Assembly: GCF_001983165.1 (NCBI RefSeq)
Contig: NZ_MNPU01000056.1
Span: 1 to 40,054 of the forward strand
Reading direction: 5' to 3'
Length of the DNA: 40,054 bases
Origin: Pseudomonas gessardii
Lineage (GTDB): Bacteria > Pseudomonadota > Gammaproteobacteria > Pseudomonadales > Pseudomonadaceae
The translations under genes were made by a program, and so were the position numbers. Shown here piece by piece: positions 7,176-15,277 of this stretch; the first letter of the stretch is position 1, and each line of letters starts with the position of its first letter. The notes under the pieces are model-generated. The model was given only the letters and a program-made list of their open reading frames with translations, did no database searches and was not told the origin of the DNA.

Positions 7176-8354
7176 CTAGTGTGCTGTAGCTTCGAGCATC
7201 ACTTGTGCCAAGGCGCTACAGGTCAGATCGATTTCAGGTTGCGTCAATGTTGGATGAACCAGGAACATCAAGCTCGTCTCGCCGAGCTCGACGGCATTAG
7301 GCAGGCGTACGGCCGGCCGCCATCCGGTGTCATCAAAAGCTTTCTCGAGATACACCTCGGAGCACGAACCGGAAAATGCCGGAACGCCAAGAGCGACCAG
7401 CGCCTCAATGATCCGATCACGGTTCCATCCAGCGTTCAGTACGGATAGCTCTACGAAGACGTAACACTTGTACGCTGCATGAACGATATGAGTCGGCACT
7501 TTAGGAACTCGCAGACCAGCAAGTTGGCTGGCAGTCTCCCAAATACGCCCGGCGTTGGCTTGGCGACTCAATTCCCAAGCAGCCATGCGCCGCAGCTGAA
7601 TTCGACCAATCACTGCCTGCACTTCCAGCATGCGCCAGTTGGTGCCAAAGCTTTCATGTAACCAGCGGAAACCTGGGGCGTGCTGGCGCTCATAAACCGC
7701 CTCCCAACTTTTGCCGTGATCCTTATAAGACCACATTGACGACCACAACTCTTGGTCATTGGTGGTAACCATGCCGCCCTCCCCGCCAGTGGTCATAATC
7801 TTGTCCTGACAGAACGACCAAGCTCCGATATGACCAATGGAGCCAACGCGCCGCCCCTTGTAAAAGGAGCCATGTGCCTGGGCACAATCCTCAATGACTT
7901 TGAGGCCGTGCTCTGCGGCTAGGGCCATGATCGGGTCCATATCACATGGCCAGCCCGCCAGGTGCACACAGAGGATGGCGCGGGCGCGAGACGTCAATAC
8001 GGCGCGAACAGTCTCGGCAGTGATATTTTGTGAATCCAAGTCGACATCGGCGAATACGGGGACGGCGCCCGCATTGACAATGCTCGATACGGAAGCGAGA
8101 AAGGTACGGGAGGTGACAATGACCTCATCACCTGCACCGATGCCCAATGCCTTGAATGCTACATCCAATGCTACGGTACCATTGGCCAGGGCAACTGCGT
8201 ATTTCGTTTGCGACCAAGCCGCGAATTCTTTTTCAAATGAACGGGTTTCCTGCCCTGTCCAATAGTTGACTTTATTGGACAGAATCACATCACGTACAGC
8301 GTCGGCCTCTTCACTACTGAACGATGGCCAAGGGGAAAAGGGTGTATTTAGCAC
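7176..8354 (-). CDS. DegT/DnrJ/EryC1/StrS sugar aminotransferase (PglE-like)
   Basis: A 392-residue PLP enzyme of the sugar aminotransferase class. Visible landmarks are the ANGTVALDVAFKALGIGAGDEV motif region (57-78), EDCAQAHGS (155-163) contacting the cofactor, and SFCQDKIMTTGGEGGM (180-195) with the Schiff-base lysine at K185. Full length for the family is 370-400 aa. Standing between a WbpM dehydratase and a PglD-like acetyltransferase, the most economical role is amination at C4 of the 4-keto sugar made by WbpM, giving UDP-4-amino-4,6-dideoxy-GlcNAc. This is inferred from context; related enzymes aminate C3 or other keto sugars. The gap to wbpM is 132 bp, while the upstream gap of 106 bp carries a GC-rich hairpin (8425-8443). 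Confidence 0.85.
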   Translation of the reverse strand: MLNTPFSPWPSFSSEEADAVRDVILSNKVNYWTGQETRSFEKEFAAWSQTKYAVALANGTVALDVAFKALGIGAGDEVIVTSRTFLASVSSIVNAGAVPVFADVDLDSQNITAETVRAVLTSRARAILCVHLAGWPCDMDPIMALAAEHGLKVIEDCAQAHGSFYKGRRVGSIGHIGAWSFCQDKIMTTGGEGGMVTTNDQELWSSMWSYKDHGKSWEAVYERQHAPGFRWLHESFGTNWRMLEVQAVIGRIQLRRMAAWELSRQANAGRIWETASQLAGLRVPKVPTHIVHAAYKCYVFVELSVLNAGWNRDRIIEALVALGVPAFSGSCSEVYLEKAFDDTGWRPAVRLPNAVELGETSLMFLVHPTLTQPEIDLTCSALAQVMLEATAH

Positions 8355-8424
8355 TGGTAATACCCGTCAAAACAGAATTAAATTAGAGAGCCAGAACCAT
8401 TAAGTCCTTGGCAGGACCGACATT

Positions 8425-8443
8425 ATCGGCCGGAGCGGCCGAT
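8425..8443. other. GC-rich hairpin in the gap between PglD- and PglE-like genes
   Basis: ATCGGCCG / CGGCCGAT form a perfect 8-bp stem around a 3-base loop. There is no T-run on the minus strand after it, so it is not a standard intrinsic terminator. It could stabilise mRNA or attenuate the downstream genes. The surrounding 8355-8460 stretch holds nothing else recognisable. Confidence 0.4.
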
Positions 8444-8460
8444 TAGAACAGCGTTGAGAT

Positions 8461-9087
8461 TCAAACCCTGGTCAGTTTACGCGCGGGCACTCCAGCGACC
8501 GTCAAATTGTCGGCTATATCAGCCACTACTACCGCGCCGGCACCTACCACCACTCCCGAACCTATACGCAACGACTGCCGGACACTGGAACCGATCCCCA
8601 GCCAACTCAACTCGCCGACCTCAATCCCCCCCGCTAGCCTCGCGCCTGGGCAGATATGCACGCCGTCATGCAGAACGCAATCATGGTCGACGCTGCAGCA
8701 GGTGTTGAGTATCACCCCGCGGCCAATGACGGTATCCACATTCACTACGACCCCAGCCAGAACAACAGTGCCGATATCAATTGAAGCAAATTGACTGACT
8801 ACAGCATTCGGATGAATAATCGATACGATTTTCGCACCTACTGCTTCTAATTCAACCAACTTCTTATGGCGGATATTGTTATTACCGATTGCAATAAATA
8901 CGCCATCATAAGTATCAAGCCGCGCTAATAACTCAGCTGACCCCCCCATGATTTGCCAATGACCATTTTGCTGTCGAGCAGGCCACGCGTCATCAAAGAA
9001 ATCTATCCGTTCCCAACCGCAGACCTGTGCCGCGTCAGCAACAACTTTTCCATGACCACTGCCACCGAGTATGGCCAAATTTTTCAT
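8461..9087 (-). CDS. Sugar O/N-acetyltransferase of the PglD/NeuD family
   Basis: A 208-residue protein with the two-part PglD architecture. The N-terminal sugar-nucleotide-binding Rossmann-like unit begins MKNLAILGGSGHGKVVADAA. A left-handed beta helix of hexapeptide repeats follows from about residue 95 (IHPNAVVS, IDIGTVVLAG, IGRGVILNT, VHICPGARLAG, IGSGVVVGAGAVVVADI). The SVDHDC segment provides the candidate general-base histidine H135, equivalent to His125 of Campylobacter PglD as I recall it. It would transfer acetyl from acetyl-CoA to the C4 amine made by the next gene's aminotransferase, giving UDP-diNAcBac. A different acyl donor, as in many Pseudomonas O-antigens, cannot be excluded. 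Its ATG overlaps the upstream stop by 4 bases (ATGA). Confidence 0.87.
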   Translation of the reverse strand: MKNLAILGGSGHGKVVADAAQVCGWERIDFFDDAWPARQQNGHWQIMGGSAELLARLDTYDGVFIAIGNNNIRHKKLVELEAVGAKIVSIIHPNAVVSQFASIDIGTVVLAGVVVNVDTVIGRGVILNTCCSVDHDCVLHDGVHICPGARLAGGIEVGELSWLGIGSSVRQSLRIGSGVVVGAGAVVVADIADNLTVAGVPARKLTRV

Positions 9088-9677
9088 GAATCACTTCCGG
9101 TAAATTTCGGCATGGTCGCTTCACCGTCAGCGCTGATACCCTCCTTTATTAAGACTTTTTTTATGGTCCGATAAATGATCTTTAAGTCTAGGAAAATGTT
9201 GGCGTTATCGACATACCAAACGTCCAGCCTAAATTTTTCTTCCCAACTAATCGCATTGCGCCCGTTAACTTGTGCCCAACCACTAAGGCCAGGGCGTACC
9301 TCATGACGACGGCGCTGCTGAACGGAGTACAGAGGCAAATATTCCATGAGTAGTGGGCGAGGGCCTACCAAACTCATTTCGCCCTTTATCACGTTATACA
9401 AAGCAGGTAGTTCATCAATACTTGAAGATCTCAAAAATCTGCCAAACGGTGTAATCCGCTCCGCGTCCGGCAGTCGATCTCCAGTAGCATCCACTGCCTC
9501 GGTCATAGATCGAAACTTGAACATCTTGAAAGGCTTACCTTCAAGTCCAGGTCTAACTTGAGCAAACAAAGCAGGTGAGCCTAGCTTATATCTGACTAGT
9601 ATATACACAGCAATCAACAACGGACTTAATATAACAACAGCGATCATCGAAGCTGCGAAATCAAATGCACGCTTCAT
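9084..9677 (-). CDS. Initiating phosphoglycosyl transferase (PglC-like bacterial sugar transferase)
   Basis: A 197-residue minimal monotopic phosphoglycosyl transferase. One N-terminal hydrophobic hairpin (about 6-28) is followed by the catalytic core, with FKMFKFRSM, SSIDELPALYNVIKGEMS (containing the conserved acidic pair), GPRPL and PGLSGWAQVNGR. It moves a phosphosugar from its UDP donor to undecaprenyl phosphate, the first membrane step of O-unit assembly. The short length and absence of the WbaP/WcaJ N-terminal domain match PglC, which uses UDP-diNAcBac. That fits the linked PglD- and PglE-like genes and WbpM. Overlaps of 4 bases on both sides indicate translational coupling. Sure of the family; the donor sugar is inferred. 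Confidence 0.9.
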   Translation of the reverse strand: MKRAFDFAASMIAVVILSPLLIAVYILVRYKLGSPALFAQVRPGLEGKPFKMFKFRSMTEAVDATGDRLPDAERITPFGRFLRSSSIDELPALYNVIKGEMSLVGPRPLLMEYLPLYSVQQRRRHEVRPGLSGWAQVNGRNAISWEEKFRLDVWYVDNANIFLDLKIIYRTIKKVLIKEGISADGEATMPKFTGSDS

Positions 9678-10807
9678 TGCTCATCCTCCAGTACTCCAAT
9701 TAATCTATTATCCACTTCTAGACTATCGAACTTTTTTAATGCAATTTCATGACTAGCTCTTCCCATTTCGATTATGAGATGAGGATTATCTAAAAAATAA
9801 ATCATTTTTTCAACTAGGGCACTTACCGACCAGCGAGGTATCAAAAAGCCGTTCACTCCTTCAACTACTGTTTCACGGCAACCAGGCGTATCGCAGGTTA
9901 TGACGGGCCTACCAACAGCCATAGCCTCCTGTGTACTTCTCGGCACACCCTCGCGGTAATAAGAGGGAAGTACGAAAACGCTAGACCTACTAATCCACTC
10001 CGGCACATTATTGACCTGCCCGGGATATATAACGACTCCAGCCAGAATGAAAGCTTCAAGTTCATCCTGTTTCAAGCTACCCGGATTTAGTCTATCTACT
10101 GTCCCAAGTACTATGAATTCCGCAGACGGATAAAGCGCTTTCACCTTTTCTGCTGCGCGGAGGAACTCGTATATGCCCTTCTCTGCTAGTAGTCGTCCAA
10201 CAAAAAGAAAACTAATGCGGTTTACATTGGGAATGGAGTAAGGAAATTTCTCTAGCGGTACGCCTATTCCACCTAGCACGCTTATATGCCGGGCCCTAAT
10301 TTTATAGCGCTTTAATAAGTCTTTTGGGTCGTCTGGATTTAAAAAAACTATTTTTTGCAACAATGGAATTGTAAGCTTGAAAAGGCAAGCTTGTACGACT
10401 CTCAGAAGTCTATGCTGCCATCTATTTCCTCCCTCGTAGTCTGTGAATACATAGCCTAAGCCCTCAAGCATCCCGATACGCCGCTTAACCCCTGCGAAAA
10501 AAGCCGCTAGTGTTCCATAAACAACAGGCTTCGCAAAATATGAAAATACTAGATCAGGCTTAATGTCCCTAATTTTAGCTGACAGCTTATAAGTATCAAA
10601 TACATCCCGCGCGGGATTAAGGCCGGTTCTACTAAGCGAGTACCGGACAGGCGTAGCCCCTATGGCTTTTACTGAAGCCATACTTCCATCATCAAAATCA
10701 CAGGCAAACGTATATACCAAATGCCCCCTTTTTACGAGTTTTTCTATAAACGAACGGCGAAAACCCAATATGCTGGACGCAACGGTTCCAATAATCACAA
10801 TCTTCAT
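9674..10807 (-). CDS. Glycosyltransferase family 4 (PglA-like)
   Basis: A 377-residue GT-B glycosyltransferase. The N-terminal half begins MKIVIIGTVASSILGFRRSF. The C-terminal half carries the GRLLAEKGIYEFLRAA donor-domain start (205-219) and the EX7E signature EGVPRSTQE (E286...E294) followed by AMAVGRPVI. It is soluble or peripheral at the inner membrane. The resemblance to PglA-type enzymes and its position next to the PglC-like gene suggest it adds the second sugar (HexNAc) onto the lipid-linked first residue. GalE upstream could supply UDP-GalNAc. The 1-4 base overlaps at both ends (with galE and the PglC-like gene) show tight coupling. The substrate is an inference from context. Confidence 0.85.
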   Translation of the reverse strand: MKIVIIGTVASSILGFRRSFIEKLVKRGHLVYTFACDFDDGSMASVKAIGATPVRYSLSRTGLNPARDVFDTYKLSAKIRDIKPDLVFSYFAKPVVYGTLAAFFAGVKRRIGMLEGLGYVFTDYEGGNRWQHRLLRVVQACLFKLTIPLLQKIVFLNPDDPKDLLKRYKIRARHISVLGGIGVPLEKFPYSIPNVNRISFLFVGRLLAEKGIYEFLRAAEKVKALYPSAEFIVLGTVDRLNPGSLKQDELEAFILAGVVIYPGQVNNVPEWISRSSVFVLPSYYREGVPRSTQEAMAVGRPVITCDTPGCRETVVEGVNGFLIPRWSVSALVEKMIYFLDNPHLIIEMGRASHEIALKKFDSLEVDNRLIGVLEDEQ

Positions 10808-11817
10808 TAATTGTACCCCACCGGATTAAGGCGCAACCAGTTTAACGTATCCGATATCATATCATCCAGCGTATTTATTGCTTTCCAATTTAGCTCAATT
10901 TCAGCCTTTTCCGTAGTTGACCAACAAGACGCGATATCTCCGGGGCGTCTCGCGGAGAAACGGAAGGGAATATGCACAGCTGAGATCTTTTCAAATGACT
11001 TAATAATATCCAGTACCGAATATCCTACCCCTGTTCCGAGATTCCACACGTAGTAGCCTGTAGTCTTGGATATAAAATCCAATGATGCTGTGTGCCCTTT
11101 AGCCAGGTCCAATACGTGAATATAATCTCTGACTCCAGTACCGTCTTTTGTCGGATAGTCATTTCCAAAAACAGTAAGAAAAGGTAGCTGCCCGAGTTGA
11201 ACCTTACATAAATATGGCAATAGGTTATTAGGTATACCCTGCGGACTTTCCCCAATCAAACCGCTTTTGTGGGCACCAATAGGATTAAAATAACGCAATA
11301 TACCTACCGACCACGCTGGATCCGTTTGAGAAATTTGCAATAAAATATCCTCCACGATTTTTTTTGTGGAAGCATAAGGATTAGTCGGATTACCTCTCGG
11401 ACTTTTTTCAGAAACCGGCATTACTGCCTCGCCGTAAACAGTGGAAGAAGAACTGAAAATTATTTTCTTTACCCCTGCTGAATTCATAGCGCGCAGCAAG
11501 CTTATAGTCCCTTCTACATTATTTTTATAGTATATCAACGGCTTCAAGACGCTTTCGCCCACAGCCTTAAGACCAGCAAAATGGATTACCACATCAATAT
11601 CGTTTTTCTCGAAAACCTCCGCCATAAAATCAAACTCACATATATCTCCCTCATATAAGCGTACGCTTTTACCTGTAATGTCCTGCACTCGAGCCAGTGA
11701 AATTCTAGAGCTATTACAAAAGTTATCCACGACGCACACATTATGACCTGAGTCTAACAACTCAACGACGGCGTGCGTACCAATGTATCCTGCTCCTCCG
11801 GTGACCAATATGTTCAT
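10807..11817 (-). CDS. galE: UDP-glucose/UDP-GlcNAc 4-epimerase GalE
   Basis: A 336-residue extended SDR epimerase. It shows the NAD motif VTGGAGYIGTHAVVELL (5-21), DNFCNSS, HFAGLKAVGESV (79-90), SSSSTVYG (122-129) and the catalytic YASTK (Y148, K152). Full length for GalE is about 338 aa. It interconverts UDP-Glc and UDP-Gal and, in many O-antigen clusters, UDP-GlcNAc and UDP-GalNAc. The sequence alone does not decide between these. Sitting between the wzy candidate and a PglA-like transferase, a role in supplying UDP-GalNAc is plausible. It overlaps wzy by 4 bases (ATGA) and the downstream transferase by one base (TAATG). Base composition is noticeably more AT-rich than the core genes. Confidence 0.94.
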   Translation of the reverse strand: MNILVTGGAGYIGTHAVVELLDSGHNVCVVDNFCNSSRISLARVQDITGKSVRLYEGDICEFDFMAEVFEKNDIDVVIHFAGLKAVGESVLKPLIYYKNNVEGTISLLRAMNSAGVKKIIFSSSSTVYGEAVMPVSEKSPRGNPTNPYASTKKIVEDILLQISQTDPAWSVGILRYFNPIGAHKSGLIGESPQGIPNNLLPYLCKVQLGQLPFLTVFGNDYPTKDGTGVRDYIHVLDLAKGHTASLDFISKTTGYYVWNLGTGVGYSVLDIIKSFEKISAVHIPFRFSARRPGDIASCWSTTEKAEIELNWKAINTLDDMISDTLNWLRLNPVGYN

Positions 11818-12872
11818 TCTTCAACCAAATTATTATGTTGTTTATATTGAAACACAATGCTGCAACATATTAAAATCGCTGCATAACTATGCATTCTCAA
11901 ACGTACAGCAGTTCCCAAATTATCATTACCTAACAACCAAACAGCAGAATATATAACAAAAAACAACAAAAGAAAGCTCACGAACTTATCACCGTATTTG
12001 CGGTTGATAATTAGATACATCAGAAAAAACAAGAAAGGAATGCTCTCAATTATCAGCACAATAAGGGAAGAAACATTTACTATGAAAAATCCGCACATCT
12101 GATAAAGAAAGCTTAAAACAAATTTCAATGGGAATGTAACGACACTATCATATACGATACCCAAATTGCTGCCCGCCTGATCTTGTTCCGAAAACATCGA
12201 CCGATACTTCATAAGTGGTTCAAGCAAACCAAGATAAAAAATCGCGGTCAGACTAAACAATATAAGAAAGCATACGGAATAAACAGACCGTTTTGGCATG
12301 TCGTATATATGTACAGCAAAAAAAGCCAGCAGAAACGCTACACCTAGGTAAGGACGAAGCAGAAACAGCAGATAGCTCAAGGCACACGTTATAAAAAATA
12401 ACAGTGAACTCTTCAATATTTTTCTAGACAAGAAGAACGATTGAGCTGTTTTAGCTGCCAAACAAAAACAAAAGAGCATAAAGACGTCACGATATATATC
12501 AAAACTAAAATAAAACAAAGTCGGATATAGGGACACACATACCGCCACCATCCAAAATACTTTCCGCCCAACGTCACCTCTATCAATGCGCGCGATGTTG
12601 GCGAATAACAACGGGATGATCAAGGCACCAAGTAGCGACATTAGACCGGTTATGAAACCGCGATTATATAGTTGATGATCGTTCAAAAATCTAAGCATTA
12701 CAGGCCATAGATTTTGTGCCACGTCATTTTCTCCGATGGCGTAGGAATTATAGTAATCGGCATCATTGCCTTCTGAAAACTCATAAATTCCAAAACATAA
12801 AACATATCCTAGAAAAAGTATCTTTATGAATAAAACAAGATAGAAAGTTAAAATGTACGACCTAGTCGTCAT
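11814..12872 (-). CDS. wzy: Polytopic membrane protein, candidate O-antigen polymerase Wzy
   Basis: A 352-residue, very hydrophobic protein with roughly ten membrane segments (for example 6-27, 75-92, 106-126, 130-145, 154-185, 198-215, 255-290, 300-312, 330-345). No catalytic domain is recognised. Like most Wzy proteins it is poorly conserved, AT-rich and found next to transferases and a Wzx. It has a periplasmic-looking loop with RSMFSEQDQAGSNLG at about 222-236 and R/D-rich short loops. The cluster needs a polymerase and no other multi-spanning candidate is present, so Wzy is assigned by elimination. It could alternatively be an EpsG-like or acyl-modifying membrane protein. It starts 35 bases after the upstream glycosyltransferase. 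Confidence 0.65.
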   Translation of the reverse strand: MTTRSYILTFYLVLFIKILFLGYVLCFGIYEFSEGNDADYYNSYAIGENDVAQNLWPVMLRFLNDHQLYNRGFITGLMSLLGALIIPLLFANIARIDRGDVGRKVFWMVAVCVSLYPTLFYFSFDIYRDVFMLFCFCLAAKTAQSFFLSRKILKSSLLFFITCALSYLLFLLRPYLGVAFLLAFFAVHIYDMPKRSVYSVCFLILFSLTAIFYLGLLEPLMKYRSMFSEQDQAGSNLGIVYDSVVTFPLKFVLSFLYQMCGFFIVNVSSLIVLIIESIPFLFFLMYLIINRKYGDKFVSFLLLFFVIYSAVWLLGNDNLGTAVRLRMHSYAAILICCSIVFQYKQHNNLVEE

Positions 12873-12907
12873 ATAAAGTTCCTAGCACCTTAAGTACAGT
12901 CAAAAAC

Positions 12908-14041
12908 TTACAGCTCCTTATACACATTTAGGAGCCTTCGCTCCATGACGTGCCATGAGTAATGCTCTTCATACATTTTTCGTGCGTTTTTGCCCATTGT
13001 CAAACTAAGATCTTTGTTCGAAATCAAACAGTTCACTGCACGTTCAAAGTCATCAATATTATAATCGACCGTCAACCCTATGTTGGCCGCGCTTACAACC
13101 TTATCTATTCCTGTGTTTTTACATACTATTATAGGTTTAGCCAACATCATCGCCTCATAAAGTTTATTAGGCGAAGAATATTTGTGATTGGGCACATCGG
13201 GGTCATAGGTAGCAAAAATTACATCGGCAGCTTTACTATAAGAAAGCCCCTTGGCGTAGTCGACGGTACCTAAGTATACGATATTTTCATGATCTCTGCT
13301 TTTCGCTAAAATCTCACCTTCTAGTTGCCCAAACCCAGCGACAATAATTCTCCAGCATTTCTTTTGGGAAAATAGGTCTATAATTTCAGAAATCAAACGA
13401 CCTGGTTGCAGAATACCCACATAAACTAGCGTTATATCCCAGTTTGCGCTGTCCGCTGCAATGCCCTCGGCTTCCAATACTTCGACCTCTATAGGCGTAT
13501 TGTGTATTACTGCAAGGCGTCTGGGCTTCGCTCCTGCTATTTGCTCACTGCGAGATTCGTTCGTAATAATGACCGCATCAGCCCTGTTCATAACAAAGAA
13601 ATCTAGAGCTTTGATCAAAGGTTTTAACGTAGCAGGAACGGGAAAAGCGTCTATGTAAAAATCATATACGTCATAGACAAATTTTTTCTTGAAGAATACG
13701 CTAATAAGAAACGCCGGTAACACAGTGTCGAAGTCAGCCGCATGTATTACATCAATAGACTTTCTAAATTTAAATAAATTAGCTAACAGGAAAAACTGAA
13801 AGCCAATCAACTTAAATATATTTCGTAACCCACCTCCAAAATTTGATTTTTTTCTCCAGCGGATAATTTCCACCTCTTCCATACCTTGCAAAAGCTTTAA
13901 TGTGCTTAGTTCGGGTAGTGCTCCGCTCCGGTCCCAGCAAAAAACTCTTACACAATGGGAGTTATTCACAAAACTATAGACTTCCTTTTCAACTCTTGGG
14001 TCAGGATTAACCGGATTAGACCTGAGGTAGGCGATACGCAT
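12908..14041 (-). CDS. Glycosyltransferase family 4/1
   Basis: A 377-residue GT-B transferase. The N-terminus MRIAYLRSNPVNPDPRVEKEV has the typical 'DPRVEKE' acceptor-domain motif, and HAADFDTVLPAF and KFVYDVYDFYID follow at about 100-135. The donor domain begins at LVYVGILQPGRL (about 206) and includes YSSPNKLYEAMMLAKPIIV, with the conserved Glu of the nucleotide-binding site. The neighbouring Wzx and Wzy place it in O-unit assembly on the cytoplasmic side of the membrane. The ATG overlaps the wzx stop by one base (TAATG). Donor and linkage cannot be told from sequence; it may transfer the ManNAc-derived residue made possible by WecB. Confidence 0.85.
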   Translation of the reverse strand: MRIAYLRSNPVNPDPRVEKEVYSFVNNSHCVRVFCWDRSGALPELSTLKLLQGMEEVEIIRWRKKSNFGGGLRNIFKLIGFQFFLLANLFKFRKSIDVIHAADFDTVLPAFLISVFFKKKFVYDVYDFYIDAFPVPATLKPLIKALDFFVMNRADAVIITNESRSEQIAGAKPRRLAVIHNTPIEVEVLEAEGIAADSANWDITLVYVGILQPGRLISEIIDLFSQKKCWRIIVAGFGQLEGEILAKSRDHENIVYLGTVDYAKGLSYSKAADVIFATYDPDVPNHKYSSPNKLYEAMMLAKPIIVCKNTGIDKVVSAANIGLTVDYNIDDFERAVNCLISNKDLSLTMGKNARKMYEEHYSWHVMERRLLNVYKEL

Positions 14042-15252
14042 TACGATGTGCTCTTTCTGAATGGCTTAATAAATACGTTAGTTTTTTTCCAAAATTTCTC
14101 AGCTGCAATTGATCCCATAACAGTATATAGCACATACCCTAAAGGCAATGCGTAAACGCCCAGCCAAGAATATGCTATTAAAATAAATCCATATTGCAAT
14201 GCAATTGCTAGAAGAACTATCTTAACGAAGAGTGCTTTGTTTTTCCCAAACGGGAGTATCTGGAAGCCAATACCCCACAATAAAGCTAGTATATTACCGG
14301 CGATAAATAACGATAATGAAACTAACGCAATCGCTATATCGACTTTGATATAAAGAAAATAACAATAAGCTGTCGGTATTAAAAACATGGCGAGCGCTAA
14401 AATGAACATAAGGAGCGTACGACCTTCCTTACTCAGATCACCAATCTCAGTCTGCGCAATTTTCGAGATCGTTGGCGTAAAGATTGTAATCACTGCCTGC
14501 ATAGCAAAAATAACTACCGAAAATACCGCCTGTGCGGAAAAATATGATGAAAGCTCTCTTGAGCTTCCCCAAGCCTGTAGTACCAAGCGATCAGCCTGAG
14601 CAACCACAACAAACAAAATTTGAGGTAACATTATATAGAAACCGCGTCTCTTTTCTTTAACCCAATAAACGATAATATTTATTTTAGTCTCGTTTTGGAC
14701 CGAGTTTTTTTTTGCGACAAGCAAATAAATAGGGATAAGTAATAGCAGGGCCCCATAGGCACATATAATTAAATCTGTAAAGACAACTTTAGGAAAAAAT
14801 CCGAGTATAATGGCCATAACTGCTATCGGAACAACGGCTCTGGTTAGTTCATTTGTCATTACAGCTGCAATAGCCCGCCCCCTAACTACAAAAAATGCAG
14901 ATATGATTGAGCCCAGCGCCAATGGAACCATGGCTATTAATGCAAATTGCTGATAGCCGAACAGGTGCAACAGCCAAATAATAAAAATCGCGATAAAGAA
15001 AGACTCAAAAGCTTTTATTACGACATTTTTGAGTATGCTTAATTCATTACAGCCGTTGTTGTGGTCGTCGATAACTCTAACATTTGTCCCCCATAAAGCT
15101 ATTACGACAAAGAAATTTAACATTAAGTTGAATATAGAGAAATTAGCCAATTCCTCCTGCCCAAAATTTTTCCCTATTAATGTCACAGCTAAGAGGGTCC
15201 CAAATCCGGCCAAGACTCTCAGAAAGAAAATTAGTACGGTTTTAGGGACCAT
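14041..15252 (-). CDS. wzx: O-unit flippase Wzx (polysaccharide transport protein)
   Basis: A 403-residue integral membrane protein with about 12 predicted membrane segments spread over its whole length. The N-terminus MVPKTVLIFFLRVLAGFGTL and the segment GKNFGQEELANFSIFNLMLNFF are typical of the MATE/MVF-type PST flippases. It moves the undecaprenyl-linked O-unit to the periplasmic face for Wzy. The length is right for the family. It starts 25 bases after wecB with a GAGGTGG-like ribosome site and is coupled to the following glycosyltransferase. Base composition is AT-rich. The call rests on hydrophobic pattern, size and context. Confidence 0.82.
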   Translation of the reverse strand: MVPKTVLIFFLRVLAGFGTLLAVTLIGKNFGQEELANFSIFNLMLNFFVVIALWGTNVRVIDDHNNGCNELSILKNVVIKAFESFFIAIFIIWLLHLFGYQQFALIAMVPLALGSIISAFFVVRGRAIAAVMTNELTRAVVPIAVMAIILGFFPKVVFTDLIICAYGALLLLIPIYLLVAKKNSVQNETKINIIVYWVKEKRRGFYIMLPQILFVVVAQADRLVLQAWGSSRELSSYFSAQAVFSVVIFAMQAVITIFTPTISKIAQTEIGDLSKEGRTLLMFILALAMFLIPTAYCYFLYIKVDIAIALVSLSLFIAGNILALLWGIGFQILPFGKNKALFVKIVLLAIALQYGFILIAYSWLGVYALPLGYVLYTVMGSIAAEKFWKKTNVFIKPFRKSTS

Positions 15253-15277
15253 ATTATTACACCACCTCGAGGATTAC

